The position numbers and the translations under genes were made by a program. From Omphalotus guepiniiformis (Eukaryota; Basidiomycota; Agaricomycetes; Agaricales; Omphalotaceae): a DNA stretch of 64,000 bases. The notes beneath the pieces were generated by a model. The model had not been told where the DNA came from and ran no database searches. It saw only the letters and a list, made by a program, of their open reading frames with translations. How positions within the stretch are numbered: position 1 is the stretch's first letter; each line of letters starts with the position of its first letter. Shown piece by piece: positions 47,196 to 59,674 of this stretch. Location of the stretch: positions 1,302,001 to 1,366,000 of the forward strand of contig JAQOOI010000021.1 in the NCBI GenBank assembly GCA_028554645.1, in the 5' to 3' direction.

Positions 47196-50100
47196 TTATT
47201 CTTCTTTCCTATCTTCCTCCAGCAGAAGCTTCGTTACCTGCTTCGCTGATTCACTAACCGCCTCGAAATCGGAGGATGGCCTGTGAAAAATGACGGGTGA
47301 ATTCGTAAATTTCTCCCTTCGGCCTCTCAGAACATGTACACACCATTCAGCATCTAGAAGCACTTCCTCCACGTCATCAGTGTCTATACCGAGATCAAGG
47401 CTCTGTAGTGCCAAATAAAGGTATTCTGCGGTATCACTTCGGATTGTAGGAAAGCGATGGCCCAAAAATTTCGAAAGACTTGCAACGCAGGTCTGGAACA
47501 GCTGTTTGAATGACAGCATATTCACAAGCCTGTAAGCACAATGAATACAGAGTCACGAAAAGACCGACACCGACTTCGTGTAAGCACTTACGCTTTCATG
47601 GATTCGTGTATTCTTTTAACACTTTTTAGACGGTCGACATGTTTGGTCACCATCGTTAGCAGAAGTCGGAGCCTGTAGAGGGAAAGTTCTCATTCGGTAG
47701 ACAGAACAATTAAGATCCAACTCACATCTTGACCCCCTCTTCGTCTTCTGAAAGTAAGCGTAAGGCTCCCCCTTCAAGCAATACATTGAACACCTGAAGA
47801 ACAGGTATGAATACGGCATTTGATGTCGCATTAGCCTGAGCATGCACGATAAGGTCGTTAACGATACTCAGAAGGTCATACTTCCCCGGTCTTGAGCTTC
47901 GCAGTGGCAATGACTGGACATACAAGACTAGACTTGCGGTCACTGGACGATGCGTGAGCTCCGTTCATCAATATCAATGACGCGAGAGCCTTTTAGGGAA
48001 ATCCATACCGTGCTGTCTGTCAGGCTACCTACACTGGCGATCAATCCAAGTAGAATTGCATTCCGGTACGGTTCTATTTCTAGGAGCTGTACAGCTTTTG
48101 GAAATAACCAATTGGCATCGCTCCAGGCCCCGTCTTCACTAGAAGGGACTTGCTTCTGTAAGATGATTCGCACCAGAAGACTTGCCGCATACCTATCAGA
48201 AAATAGACCGCTCATGAATTGTGCATCGTGTATCGCCCAGCGACTAGGTTCAGGTGCATCAGGCAGGGGTAAACGCAGGAGCTTGAGGATCGATTCTCCG
48301 GACACCTGGCGCACGTTATCCAGTCGTTCAACACCCTGCTTCAAGATGCCACGAAGCAGGTCGGCATACTTCGAAGGTGGAAAGAATTTCTCGAAGTCGG
48401 GTATGCGGTTTGCATGCGGGAATAGGTTTTCGGCAAATGAAGTTAGACCGCGAATACAAGAAATTCGAATCCATGAGCCAACATCCCCTCTTTCATCAAT
48501 GGTGTAGTCTCCTAGTCCATTTAACAGCGCATCAAGCAATGAAATCACCGTTTCGGGCGATAAGACTATCTTAAGTATGGTGAGAGATGGAATGCCCACG
48601 CAGGAATACACAAAAACATACGCTGCGTCAAACGAGGCATTGTATTTACTAAAATTTGTGGCATTGCCTCGTAACAACTCCGCCGGGCCTCTACATTGGA
48701 TTTGTAAGGACCCGCCTAAATGGAATGAACAATTCAGAGGAATTTCCGATGGAACGCAGCAACTCGTCTTACCGAACGGTTAACACCCTCCAACAGGGCT
48801 TCTATGCTCTGTGGTAGAGCAGTAGGAAAAGCATTATAATCAATAACGCCAAGCACGCGACCTAGGCTTTGCTGTGAGACAAGTGGACCTTTCTTGAGCT
48901 CCTGGATCAGCGTAATGCAAGTTCAGTATCGTATCTAAACAGCCAGATAGGTGAAAATAACTCATCTTGAAATAACGGCAGAGCAATCAACTAGTTGACT
49001 AATGGCACCCATCGCAGACACGGCGGCTTCCTGCACCGAGATTGTCCTATGTTTAAGACCATAGTCGACAATTTTTCTCCAATTCGGGACGGTGGACTTG
49101 TCTCCCAAGGTGACCTCTTCAAGTGTGATAGTATGGGCAACGAGTTCGCATGCAGCTATTGTCACCAATTCGTTCCGAGGTCCAAGCAGAGTCGACTCAG
49201 GCACGCGTGCAAGGTGCCCGAAAATCTTTAAACCGAGCCTGAGTGAAAGAGTATGAATAGGGCGTTGTTCCACATACACCACGCTTCCTGTGCTCCAAAA
49301 CACCGTCGGTCTCAATCTGCTGATAGGCAATTGCAACTTCTGTCAGCGCAAGTAAACCTCCATGTATATCGGACACATCGGTTGCTTCAAGCAGCTTGAC
49401 CTGGAAGTTTAATGAGTGAAGTGCAACTAGTTTGCTGTCAAGATGGCGCGTACCGATCTCTTCATGGCTTCCTCTCCGAATTTAGCCATATCAGAAAGGC
49501 AAATGAGACGGAGAGATTGTGCGCCTGTACGCCTCATGGATAAATCCCAGTGCCTGAGGGTTACATTTAGCAAATGATCAAATAAAAATGGTCGATACTC
49601 GATATGTCTAAGCCATAGAGTCAGCTGCAAGTAAATCAGAGAGAAGATAATGAACAGCATACTCAGCGACTTGTGGAGCAGCTACAAGGAACGAGTTGCG
49701 CCGGATGCCAACAGCGTAGAAGTCGGTTTTCCTTAACACGTCAATTCCATGTGGAAAAAGATTCTACTTAAGTATGAGTAAATTAAGAAGCGTCTCAAGG
49801 GAATACTTCGTACCGTTCTTCCGACAAACTCTTGAAAAGCGGCACTAGCTGCACGACGAATGTGAATTTCCCGGTCGAACAACGAGACTGTAACTAGGTT
49901 TCTTGCAAGGTCGTTTGCATAGGGTGATAAGTGCGAGGGATCCAGTGATCTTGCGAGCGCCCATAATACGTACGCCCCTGCATCGCGAACATTAGAGCCA
50001 ACAGAATGAGCCCCTTTTCGAACGTCGAAATAGAGTGCCTATATTGATATATGGGCATGGTGAAACCGTCGAGCTACATCAACCACATACCATTGAAAGC

Positions 50101-51736
50101 CAGCCGATCAACTCGCGGAGTCTGTCGGGGGATACGATACCCCTGCGCGCCATTTCAGCACATGCTAAACATGCACCATGCCATGTGCTCTCCGCAATGG
50201 CTGGTATGTCATACAAGGCTGTAGCCACAAGAGAGTGAATAGAAAAGTGCCCTAATACTGTCTCAAATACTTGATCCGAGAAGTCCGAAGGCAGACGCTC
50301 AGCTATTCGAGCAATGCCTTTCGCTGCGGACCATCGCACTAGAGTGTCCTGAAGGAGAATGAAATCGTGGAGGCTTGGTAGGAGGCGGGGACTGAAAATA
50401 CCTTGTCTTGCAGGGCTGTGAACAGTGATTCCAGAACCACCTCTACTACCTCGGGAACATCGAAGTCGTCGTCCGATGCCCGCGCAAGTTCAGGGACATC
50501 GGAGGCAGTCAATGCTCGAGCTATAGAGTTTTGAGGTGTTGCAAGAATCGCCAAAAGGGTGCAATACCTTACCTTTGGCGCGGCGAATGCCTGATCTCCC
50601 TGGGAGCAAACGTAAACCGATTCTCGAGCTCATCTTCGTCTTGTACTTGCGAACAAGAGGATTGGTAACGAGGGATTCCTTTGAATCCACGATTGAACTT
50701 GTTCTGATGAGCTCGGGAACCTTTGACTGCACTAGTTCCAGGGGACCCGACTTGAGCACCTCACACAGAACCTGCAATGTCCCGATAGTCTGGAAAGTCA
50801 TACGTTAGTTGCAAGGTGAGAATGCTAAATCGCATATGCTGACTGTAAAGAGGTCTATCGGTCCTGATAGCAAAGCGTTCGCCCATTCTATGAAGTCGGC
50901 GAACTGTTGGAGCATATCCTGTCTGTGGAAGTCAGAGCTTTGGATCGAGACTATCTACGCAGCCTCACTGTACCTCACATAGAAGCGTGATAACACAAGA
51001 GCAGCACCCTCTCGTTCCAGTCCAGCATTTCCTAGATACTTTTTGGATATTGACTCTATTACCATAGCGGTATGTCCGGGTTCTCCTTCATCAAACTGCG
51101 ACAGGTCGAAAGGTATCATGCAAATGAGTGATAGCCAAAGGAGAACAACATATCGAAGAGCCCATTGCGATTGCTCATGTACAGGACTATTCGGGGCATT
51201 CATGTAGCCCACGACAATCCATAAGTCAGCCACCTCATGAGGGAAGAACCTGACTAAAATATGTCACTGAAGGCAGTCATTCCAGTTCTACCAAGATGAC
51301 TGATGATGGTCTTGTATCCACGGCATTTGATATAGTGGTACAACAGCAATGAAAGTGATTCTGTTTTCCCGCTTGACGCTCGCCGATCAACGCCGGACAC
51401 AAAGTCCTTCGCGTGAGCTTTCAAAAGTTCGACAATAGGTACAACAAGCTCCTCCAAGAACGGATCAAGTAGATACGATTGTTCTTGATATTCATCGAGC
51501 TAATACAGCATAAACGCTCATGTCTTCACTCGCCAGAACAGAGTAAAATCACACACGATATCCTTCAGCTTCTTGAAGATTGGATACTCCTCCACGTCAT
51601 CTTGCGCCTTCGAAGACGATGGCGATTGATACGATCGAAGCAAAATTTGCTGGTCGTTCACGAACTCTTCGTATTTCTCGAAGGACGAATAGAGTTTTCG
51701 TTCGATTAGGTCTTCTTCCATGACATTAAGGACCAT
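47196..51736 (-). CDS. TBCD: Tubulin-folding cofactor D
   Basis: A large gene with more than ten introns. It starts MVLNVMEEDLIERKLYSSFE. HEAT/ARM-like helices follow (PFLEELVVPIVELLKAH, VHEQSQWALRYVVLLWLSL, GREGAALVLSRFYVR-like text, KGIARIAERLPSDFS). Near the C-terminal third is GLGDYTIDERGDVGSWIRI, the family signature that precedes the C-terminal domain, and the end has RSDTAEYLYLALQSLD. Cofactor D holds beta-tubulin and, with cofactors C and E, assembles alpha/beta heterodimers. Yeast Cin1 and fission yeast Alp1 are orthologues. Two ATGs (51736 and 51721) could serve; the first is chosen. It is head-to-head with BUD22. Confidence 0.93.
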
Positions 51737-51896
51737 ATACGCGTCCAAGGATCTTAAAAGATGTCAGATTAATTTCCAAGCCGTGGATGAAGTTGTGATA
51801 GTTTGTTGGTGAAGAGCGTCGCGTGCGTCTGAGTTGGACACGCGCTTCCAACTTGTCAGCAACTTATTTCTTTCTTCGACACTCACTCAAGGCATC
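51737..51896. promoter_or_regulatory. Divergent promoter between tubulin cofactor D and BUD22
   Basis: Only 160 bases separate two outward-facing start codons. It must hold both promoters and leaders. No clear TATA is seen, which fits housekeeping genes. Confidence 0.5.
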
Positions 51897-53529
51897 ATGA
51901 TGAACAACGACGTCAAGAAGCGAGGGACTAAAAGGAAGCGATATGAAGCACCCAAACAAGTTCGTAATATCATTTTCGACTTAGACTGTCTTTAACTAAC
52001 TAGCTATGATATTTAGAGAGACCTAGGTGCCAAAGTAGCGGGAAAACTGGTGCGTACTTCCTGCATGATCTTTTGTATCCCCTTCTAACTGTACATGTTC
52101 GAATACAACAGCATCATGATTTGAAGGAAGTTAGAAAAGCTGCCAAGAAGGCAAAGACATTCGAGACACAGAAGTTGGTCAAGAAACTGAAAGGACTGAG
52201 GTTCATTCGATTCATGGCCAACTGAGAAACACAACCATAAATGAATTCTTTTTAGACTGAAGGACACCAACGACCAAGATATCAACGAATGTGAGACGCA
52301 ACTACAGCAGCTGAAGGCACGTTTCTATCTATTTTATTGCACCTGGCTAGTTTCACGTAGTCGACGCTTGGTAGATCATCAGCCCCGAAGCAATAGCGAA
52401 TACTGCTCTGCGAACAAAGCTCACGAAAGACAAGCTGCTATCGAACAATGAACCCTTACAGGCAGCCATTTCTCAAGAACTGGCAAACAACGTCCTTCCT
52501 CCCGCGACCGGAGGAACTGCAGCCGCCAAAATACAAAACCGGCTTTTGAGCTCAAAGATCCTTGCTATGGAAGTCGCAGCCGCTGTGGAAGATTTACGTG
52601 CAGTCGTTCACCCAGTCACAGATTTACAAGATGTCGACATTGGCACTGACCTCCTGGACAGTAAGCCAGAAAGGAAGAAGCTGAAGAAAGCAGGAAACGC
52701 CTCGGGGGACGACGAAGACGTTGACATGGATTTGGAAGGTGAAGTTGAAGCCGGGCGTGAGGATCCTGTCCTTGCTGATGATGAGGATGATGAAGGATGG
52801 GAATCTGGGACGGTGGGTGATGATGAGAAGGAGCCCGACGACGAATGGGAGTCCGGTTCACTGTCGGATGGTTCAGAGCGCTACATGGACGAGGATGGGG
52901 ATGAGGAGGAGGGTTCGGTCTCTTCTGTCAGGAAAGCGCCAATAGCCGGCCCGTCGAGGACTAAAAGCAAAGCAGGTAGCGGTCAGTCGACATTTCTACC
53001 TTCACTATCGACAGGGTTTATTCGGGGGTCTGATTCGGATTGGAGTGAGAGTGAAGCAAAGATCACGGAAATAGAGCAGAAGAAGAACCGACGTGGTCAG
53101 AGAGCTCGTCAAGCGTGAGTTCACGGTGTGCCTGCATTTGCATTTCCAAATTCTAACATGTCAATACACAGAATTTGGGAGAAGAAATACGGACGCAATG
53201 CGAACCATAAGAAGAAAGAGGCGGCTGAGAACGAGCGAGGTAGAAAGCGCTGGCCTACGAATAGTTCCACCAGCTATGTTCAACGCTCTGGCCGTCCACT
53301 GAATCAAGATAAACATGGTGTTCACCGACCATCTAGAAAAGCAGCAGACGAGACGGATGCACGGGCGAGGGACCAAAGAAGCGACACAGTTACAAGAAGT
53401 AATGTGGATGATGGTCGGGATCAGCGACCCCTTCATCCTTCATGGGAAGCGAAGAAAAAATTGAAGGAGAAACAGAGTATAGCGTTCCTGCCTCAGGCTC
53501 CGCCGGGCAGGAAAATCAAGTTCTCGTAG
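51897..53529 (+). CDS. BUD22: Bud22-family ribosome biogenesis protein
   Basis: Several short 5' exons, then a long one. Start MMNNDVKKRGTKRKRYEAPK with basic, helical text (DLKEVRKAAKKAKTFETQKL). The N-terminal BUD22 domain is followed by a long acidic stretch (ASGDDEDVDMDLEGEVEA, DEDDEGWES). The conserved C-terminal motif spans an intron: QRARQA in one exon, then IWEKKYGRNANHKKKE. LHPSWEAKKK closes it. Bud22 is a nucleolar factor for 18S rRNA processing and small-subunit assembly; human SRFBP1 is related. Basic segments fit nucleolar location. Two in-frame ATGs occur in tandem at 51897 and 51900. Confidence 0.9.
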
Positions 53530-53719
53530 TGCGACCTTACTATGGAGCAATTGAAGTGTAATTCTTTATGAATGAATAACTGAGACAAGAAAAGCGAGCA
53601 TTAATATTAATAGGTAGAAGGACAAGAAAAAGCACAGCAAGATACATGATCAGATGCAAGAAAGTATGAAGTCTAAATGTAGCAAAGATAGTCCATCAGA
53701 GTACAACTGGTCGGTCTGT

Positions 53720-54408
53720 CTAGATAAGAGTCCTTGCACATACGTGCTTTTTACCATTGCGTATCCTGCAGGGTCTCGAACACCACATCTCGCCGCATTT
53801 ACCACAACGAGGATAGTCTGAGCCTGCTTTACCACAAGTCGCGCAACTTGACCCTCGCGTACATAGTCGCGAATTTCTCTCAAGTGCGAACAAGATCGGA
53901 TTTATTTTCGTATTCTGAGCTTGCAACGGAGGTCCCATGCATCCATTCAGAAGGGCTAAAGACGAGGATGCAACAGGCGAATCACCGTACGAGGATGTAC
54001 GAGTTATGGATGGTACCGAAGGGGGTGGAGGGTAATCGTATGAAGACGTGGGTGACCCAGGTATACTGGACGATTCCGAAGGTGCGTCATCCAAGTCGGA
54101 TTGGCCCCATTCATACATGGAGTGATGACGTTGTCGAGTATAGGGGCCTGATACCAGGTAGGAGGGAGGTGGAGGATTACAATCAACGAAACCTCGGAGA
54201 GATGGAAAGGCAGGAGTAGTGGGTGTAAAAGAGCCGTAAGCATCGTCTCGTGCCAGTGAAGTCGTAATCAAGACAGTGGGGGTAGATTTCGGGAAAACCA
54301 GCGACAGCCTAGACGATTGTCCAGCTGCTGCTTTTGTGTCTGTTCTACGAGACTTCTGCTGCAATGTTATGAGAGAGAAAACATTAGAAACGAGTACGAA
54401 CATACCAT
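53720..54408 (-). CDS. Cysteine-rich zinc-binding-like protein, start codon split off by an intron
   Basis: The first exon ends exactly with the ATG at 54408-54406. A 47-base GTATGT..CAG intron follows, then the body starts QKSRRTDTKAAAGQSSRLSL. The middle is Ser/Pro/Tyr-rich and disordered (SPTSSYDYPPPPSVPSI). At the C-terminus lies a cysteine cluster: CTRGSSCATCGKAGSDYPRC, then CGEMWCSRPCR and HVC. The spacing resembles MYND/HIT-type fingers, yet it does not match either fully. The role is unknown; a zinc-dependent protein contact is likely. The neighbour upstream is 2.9 kb away and has the same start-codon intron layout. Confidence 0.75.
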
Positions 54409-57318
54409 GCTGGATGAGAGATGAGCTAGAGGATATCAGAAATTGGGAGAAAGCACGGAGAGAGTACTTAAATCTCAAATTCCTCGTGCCCTGTCAGATG
54501 TACAGGTAATTATAATTAGACACGGGTAAATGAGGGTTATCGAAAGGAATTCACTTACAGATACAGACCTGTTGAGAAGGATTTCGTGAGAGGCAGGTGG
54601 GGATAATAGTTTGGTGTCGTAAACGGTGCTGTGTTTGAGTCTGTGGTCAACAAGCAAAGTAAAACATTTCAAGTTCTCCGCCACATTTCTGTCCCAAAGT
54701 TGGCCATGGACGCTTTTCGGAGCTTTTCTTCGTCCTCAGGACAGACTTTATATGCATGAAATCCAGTCCAAGCGTCCTTTCTCGAGCATAATTCCCTGTC
54801 ACACGACCATCCTTATCCGCATCAAGTGTAAAATGACCTTCTTCCTGTGAATGTTCCTAGTGCATCGTGTGAACAAAATGAGGACACCGTCACCCTAGTC
54901 TTTGCTTCTAAGTCAAGAAACTTAGACTGTTGACCCAACTCAGAAATTCTTATCCTGTCTCCTGTCCTTATCCTGGTCCTATATCTGGGCCATGTACTTT
55001 CTACAACTGAAACTGAAAGATCTCAGTTCTTGTCAAGATCTGGAAATTTTCAAGGTGGCAGTGCAGCTGTATTGACCGGATCAGCTTGACCATTTCCCGA
55101 TGATTTACCGAGAATCTGAATTTCGAATCGTACTGGCGGCGGGCGCAATATTGTCGTCGCATTCAGTCAATGGTAGTTCCATCCATGCCTAGCGCGCAGA
55201 ACCAGCTGACGAGTACTGTGCTTCTCATAACTAGGTCGCATTTGAAGGAATCGTATGACACTGATAATCTGTCCGATGTCGCGTGAAGCCAGTCGAATCG
55301 AGTACTTGGTTGTAACCTCCAGAACGCGAAGATCATGTGTTTCTAGAAGTTCTGGAAAGACCTTCATGCACGGTTTTCACGTCTGCATCTGCACATCCCT
55401 CTCGCCCACAGAGACTTTCCTGGTAGTCCGACGACACCCTCATGAAAGGATTTAGCTCAACTATGACGCAGAAACGATGTAACTTGTATCATTGGTATGT
55501 CATTAATCTAAGTCCAGGGTACTACTGTTCAATGACTTCAAGGGTGTGAAGGCTCGCAATGTGACCTTGCTCTGTATGTTCTGTGCCAGATGACGATGTT
55601 TCGCAAGCGGTTCATGTACGTCAATTTAATCATTCCTGCAGCCCTGCTGACTATGTATGGCCCATTGAATGTTTAAGTATGGTCCCGAAAGGTTGGTGCC
55701 TCGTGCACTCGATGGTTTCATTTCCGTGAAAACGGACTCGAAATTGATGGTCCTTCCTAGCCTTCTCAGCCCCTTCTCCAGCCTTCGACCCCGCTGGACC
55801 CCGCTAGAAAGACCTGTTACAGCCTGTTACCCGGTGGTCGCCAGGTTGTGTGATCTGATCGGAAGAGATTTCTACGGATGAGGATGCGTCCTGCCTTCAT
55901 GAAATAGCCAGGATCACTTCTTGGATTCTTTGTCAGCCTATGACACAGTATTCCGATAACCCAGAAATGCCCGGATGACGATCTATCAGCTATGGTGTTG
56001 GGCAGATGGCTGCGATAGGTATGGATGGTGTCAAATTTCGAAAAGTATGATCGTGATTCTTCATGGCGATTGCCTCTGCTCATTCATGCCTATTTCTAGA
56101 AGTAGAACGAGGCTTCTTGTTGCCTGGTGCAAGGCATATAGGTTCTCCTAGCAATGTCTTTCCTCGCACGTCTGATATGCTGCTTGTCGTGGAATTTTCA
56201 CCAAGAAGTGAACCAAATCGCGCGGAAAAGGCTCGTATGGCTGAAAGTCTGACGCTCGACAAAGAAAAGTGATGGGACTATTGATTATGCCAGCCTTGGA
56301 CAGAAGTGCTGGCTTGGCAACAGAATCAACTTGCCTTTGTGCGACTGTTGCTATCATTTGCTTTGGCTGTGAGTTCGCTGCCCAATTGGTGCTTGACGTC
56401 ATTGACCCTGAATTGTTATACTACTATTAGGAATTATCGGGGGATTAACAAATTATCTTTTGCCGGAAAAGGTCATTTCCTTTGCAGTACATACATACCA
56501 TTGCCGCGACAACTCCTCACCAAGGAAACACCTCATGTAGAAGCAGGTCGGAAGCCAATGATTTTCCTTGTACCGTCAGGCTCGGTGGAGTCCTCGACCA
56601 CGATGATCGTTGACGTTGACCTCGAGGTCAGGCAAGCCTTGAGTACTTAATTGTGCAATCACCTTGGTGACCCCCTATGTTCGCCAAGTTTTCGGATACC
56701 AAGCGCGGGATGAACCGAGCTCTTTCCTGTGCGGGGCGAACTTGACCATCGAATCTGCGTCAAAGGCGGTCGACTCGGAGCCTTTCATCGGTAATGTAAA
56801 CTATGCGAACACTAGCATTCATTGTCTGTCGTCCAGGACACAACTGAAGTACCCATAACTACAACTCGTTCAATTGGGACCAAAAATCGTCCGCGCCGCT
56901 ACTGTAGATGAAAACTAGAAAATTAACGGCATGTCTCGGAGCCGTCAGAGAGAAGTGGAGATTGACTGAATATGTAATATCAATCGTTATACATAATACC
57001 AAAGCGAGACGAAGCAAATATTGAAGCAGATAAAGACTCCTTAAAGGCTGAAATACTTAAGCTTGAACCTGAGTCTCAGGCAGACTCAGGGCCAGAGTAC
57101 AGTAAGCGTAAGCTATTATCAATAATACGAGTAAACAAGAGGTTGACTCCAGGCGGCGCTTGCTCTGCGCAGACACACGACTTGCTACTCGGCAGTGTCT
57201 TCATCTTTTCAACTTAAACGACGTTCACGCCGTTGAACCTCTCCTTTGGATTCCTCGATACCTGTCCCTCCGATTACCTCAACTTCCACTTTCATCCTGA
57301 CCCTAGGAGTCTCAGGTA
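54409..57318. other. Largest gap, no recognisable gene
   Basis: 2.9 kb with only short frames (longest about 114 codons, 56306-56650 plus) and no family motif. Much of it has mixed composition with scattered T/C runs. Neither inverted terminal repeats nor a transposase-like motif was seen. It could hold a decayed gene, a non-coding RNA or simply spacer. Confidence 0.4.
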
Positions 57319-59382
57319 ATGGTAAGTAGTAATTGTGCCACAAATCAAGAGGAAAGTGCTTATCGTGCCAAACTTTTCAGGGTCAAACGCTCTCTTGGCC
57401 AGGTACAGATATATTATACCGCAGCCTAGATTCAGGCTGATGGCACATATTTTATAGCTCTTGGAAAAACGACTGAGGAGGGGGAAAATGGTCGTTTCAT
57501 ATACGCTATAACTGAAATGCAGGGCTGGAGAATCAGTGCGTCTATGAAGCTCTTTTGTTTGCAAATTTCGTCTCCAATTGCGTTCTTATAAGACATGGAG
57601 GATGCGCATGCGATTGCTCTGGATCTTGATAAATGCGGAGACGATTCAAATAGCTTCTTTGCTGTATATGACGGGCATGGGGGTGTGTTGCGATTTACTT
57701 GCGTCTCTCGTTCTCGATCTCATGGCTACCAGGTGGCACTGTCGCAAAGTTTGCGGGCGAGAATGTTCACAAACGACTGGTAACAGAAGAGCCATACAAG
57801 GCACAAGATTACGGGACAGCACTCAAGAAGGCCTTCCTAGGTACGGATGAGGATCTTTTATCTAGTGAGTAGCGTTCATCTTTCTACATTTACTACCGTG
57901 GCTCAGCACTTTTTAGACCCAAGACATGCAAGGGACCCTTCGGGGTGCACCGCCGTGGCAGCTCTAGTAACCAAAGACAAAATCTACGTGGTATGTGGTC
58001 CCTCTATCGGTGAAATTTTCACCTCACGCTAGTTTTCATTGAACAGGCCAATGCTGGCGACTCACGGTCTGTTTTGAGTGTCAAGGGAGAGGTGAAGCCC
58101 CTCAGTTTTGACCACAAACCAACGAACGAATGTCAGCAACACCCTCCACGTTCTCTATTACTTACTTTGACTCATTCGGACTTTAGCGGAGAAGGCTCGA
58201 ATCTCGAGTGCTGGTGGATATGTCGAATATGGCCGTGTCAACGGTATTTATTGTTTTTGCTTCTTCATCAAGTATGACTCTGACGCAGTGCCAGGCAATC
58301 TTGCTCTTTCCCGAGCCATCGGCGATTTCGAATTCAAGAAAAACTATACTCTTACACCAGAAAGGCAAATCATCACATCCGATCCTGATATTACTGTCCA
58401 TGACATCAATGAGGAGGACGAGTTTCTTGTCTTAGCTTGCGATGGTAAGTCGCATATACATAACTTACAACCTGATATTTGTATCTAAAACCAACGTCTA
58501 GGTATTTGGGATTGCCTTTCAAATCAGACCGTCGTAGACTTTATTCGTTCGAAGGTGGCCGAAGGCAAAGAGTTATCAGAGATAGGAGGGTTGATTTGCG
58601 ATCATTGCATTGCGCCGGACACGAATTCCGGTGCAGGTATTGGTTGTGACAACATGACCATCCTAATTGTCGCTCTTCTTCATGGCCGAACAAAGGAAGA
58701 GTGGTATTCGTGGATCACTGACAGGGTGAAAAATGGCTATGGTTACAACACACCATCAACCATTCCCCAACTCTATGCACAACACCGACTTATGCACTTT
58801 AAAGCAAGAAGGGAAGCTATGGCGAACCGGCCCGGGCGCTCACCCGGGCAAGACTTTGTACCCACAGGCCTCGACAATCTTGCACAAGTGCTTCCACTGG
58901 GGAGCACTGGCGGTATTTCTTTTCATCCTGGCTCGGGTATCTTCAGCGATAGTGGTGGCCTGATGTTCCACGACTTAAGTTACGATGAAGATGACAGCGA
59001 CGATGAGGAGTCTGGGTCGTTCTTCACTGAAACGCTTGGACTTGGAGCCACTGATGGCCCTGATCCAACCAGGCTGCTCAAAGCAAAGATTAGCGAGTTC
59101 GAGAAAGAGGAGGAGGATACGGATGATGAAGATAGCACGCAGACCGTCGAGTCGGGCAGTGACGCTATAGAGGTAGATGACCATGGTGCTTCATCTGCCA
59201 GTTCGGGTTCTTCATCGCTACAAGGAGAGGCTCCACCACCGCCGAAAGCAAACGGTGATGTGAAGAGTGGACCAATATCTCCGATGCCGCAACTACACAG
59301 TGAGCCTGGAGGTGACAAGGCTAGTGCAGTCGTAGAAGCAGAGGGTCTCATGGACACTAGCGAAGATCCGCTGAAGGTGTGA
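57319..59382 (+). CDS. PTC2: PP2C-type serine/threonine phosphatase (Ptc2/Ptc3-like)
   Basis: Nine or so exons; the first ends right after the ATG (57319-57321) at a GTAAGT intron. The start [20 protein letters not shown] has the N-terminal GQTLS that carries a myristoylation-type Gly2. PP2C motifs run in order: [75 protein letters not shown] and [10 protein letters not shown]. The metal-binding Asp residues are present. It removes phosphates from Ser/Thr of kinases such as MAPKs and checkpoint kinases in yeast. The C-terminus adds a long acidic, Ser-rich tail ([32 protein letters not shown]) not needed for catalysis. The two start-codon-adjacent introns in this window are unusual. Confidence 0.93.
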
Positions 59383-59674
59383 TTGGATGTACTAATTAGG
59401 TGTATCCCATCCTTGTGCGCTTTTGTTTCATTTCTCTTCCTTCTTTGGGTTCCTTAACGCACCTACTATATCTATGTGACTGTTTTTGTGCCGCTCTCTG
59501 AATACTGATATCCTTCTGCCTTGTAGCACATTGTACATCTCATAAGCACTTGCTGGCATAGACGGTTCGATATTGTCTTCACCGGTATAATCGCAATTCG
59601 GGTTTCTTCATTTGCCATAGTTAATGATACGTGTAATAAGCGTACATGGGCTTGCGTGTACTTTTCCTGTCCTC

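Noticed and set aside
47950..48507. Plus-strand frame of 185 codons
   Set aside because: Antisense to tubulin cofactor D, which has clear family motifs here.
53734..54219. Plus-strand frame of 161 codons
   Set aside because: Antisense to the cysteine-rich gene, which has a better start and motif.
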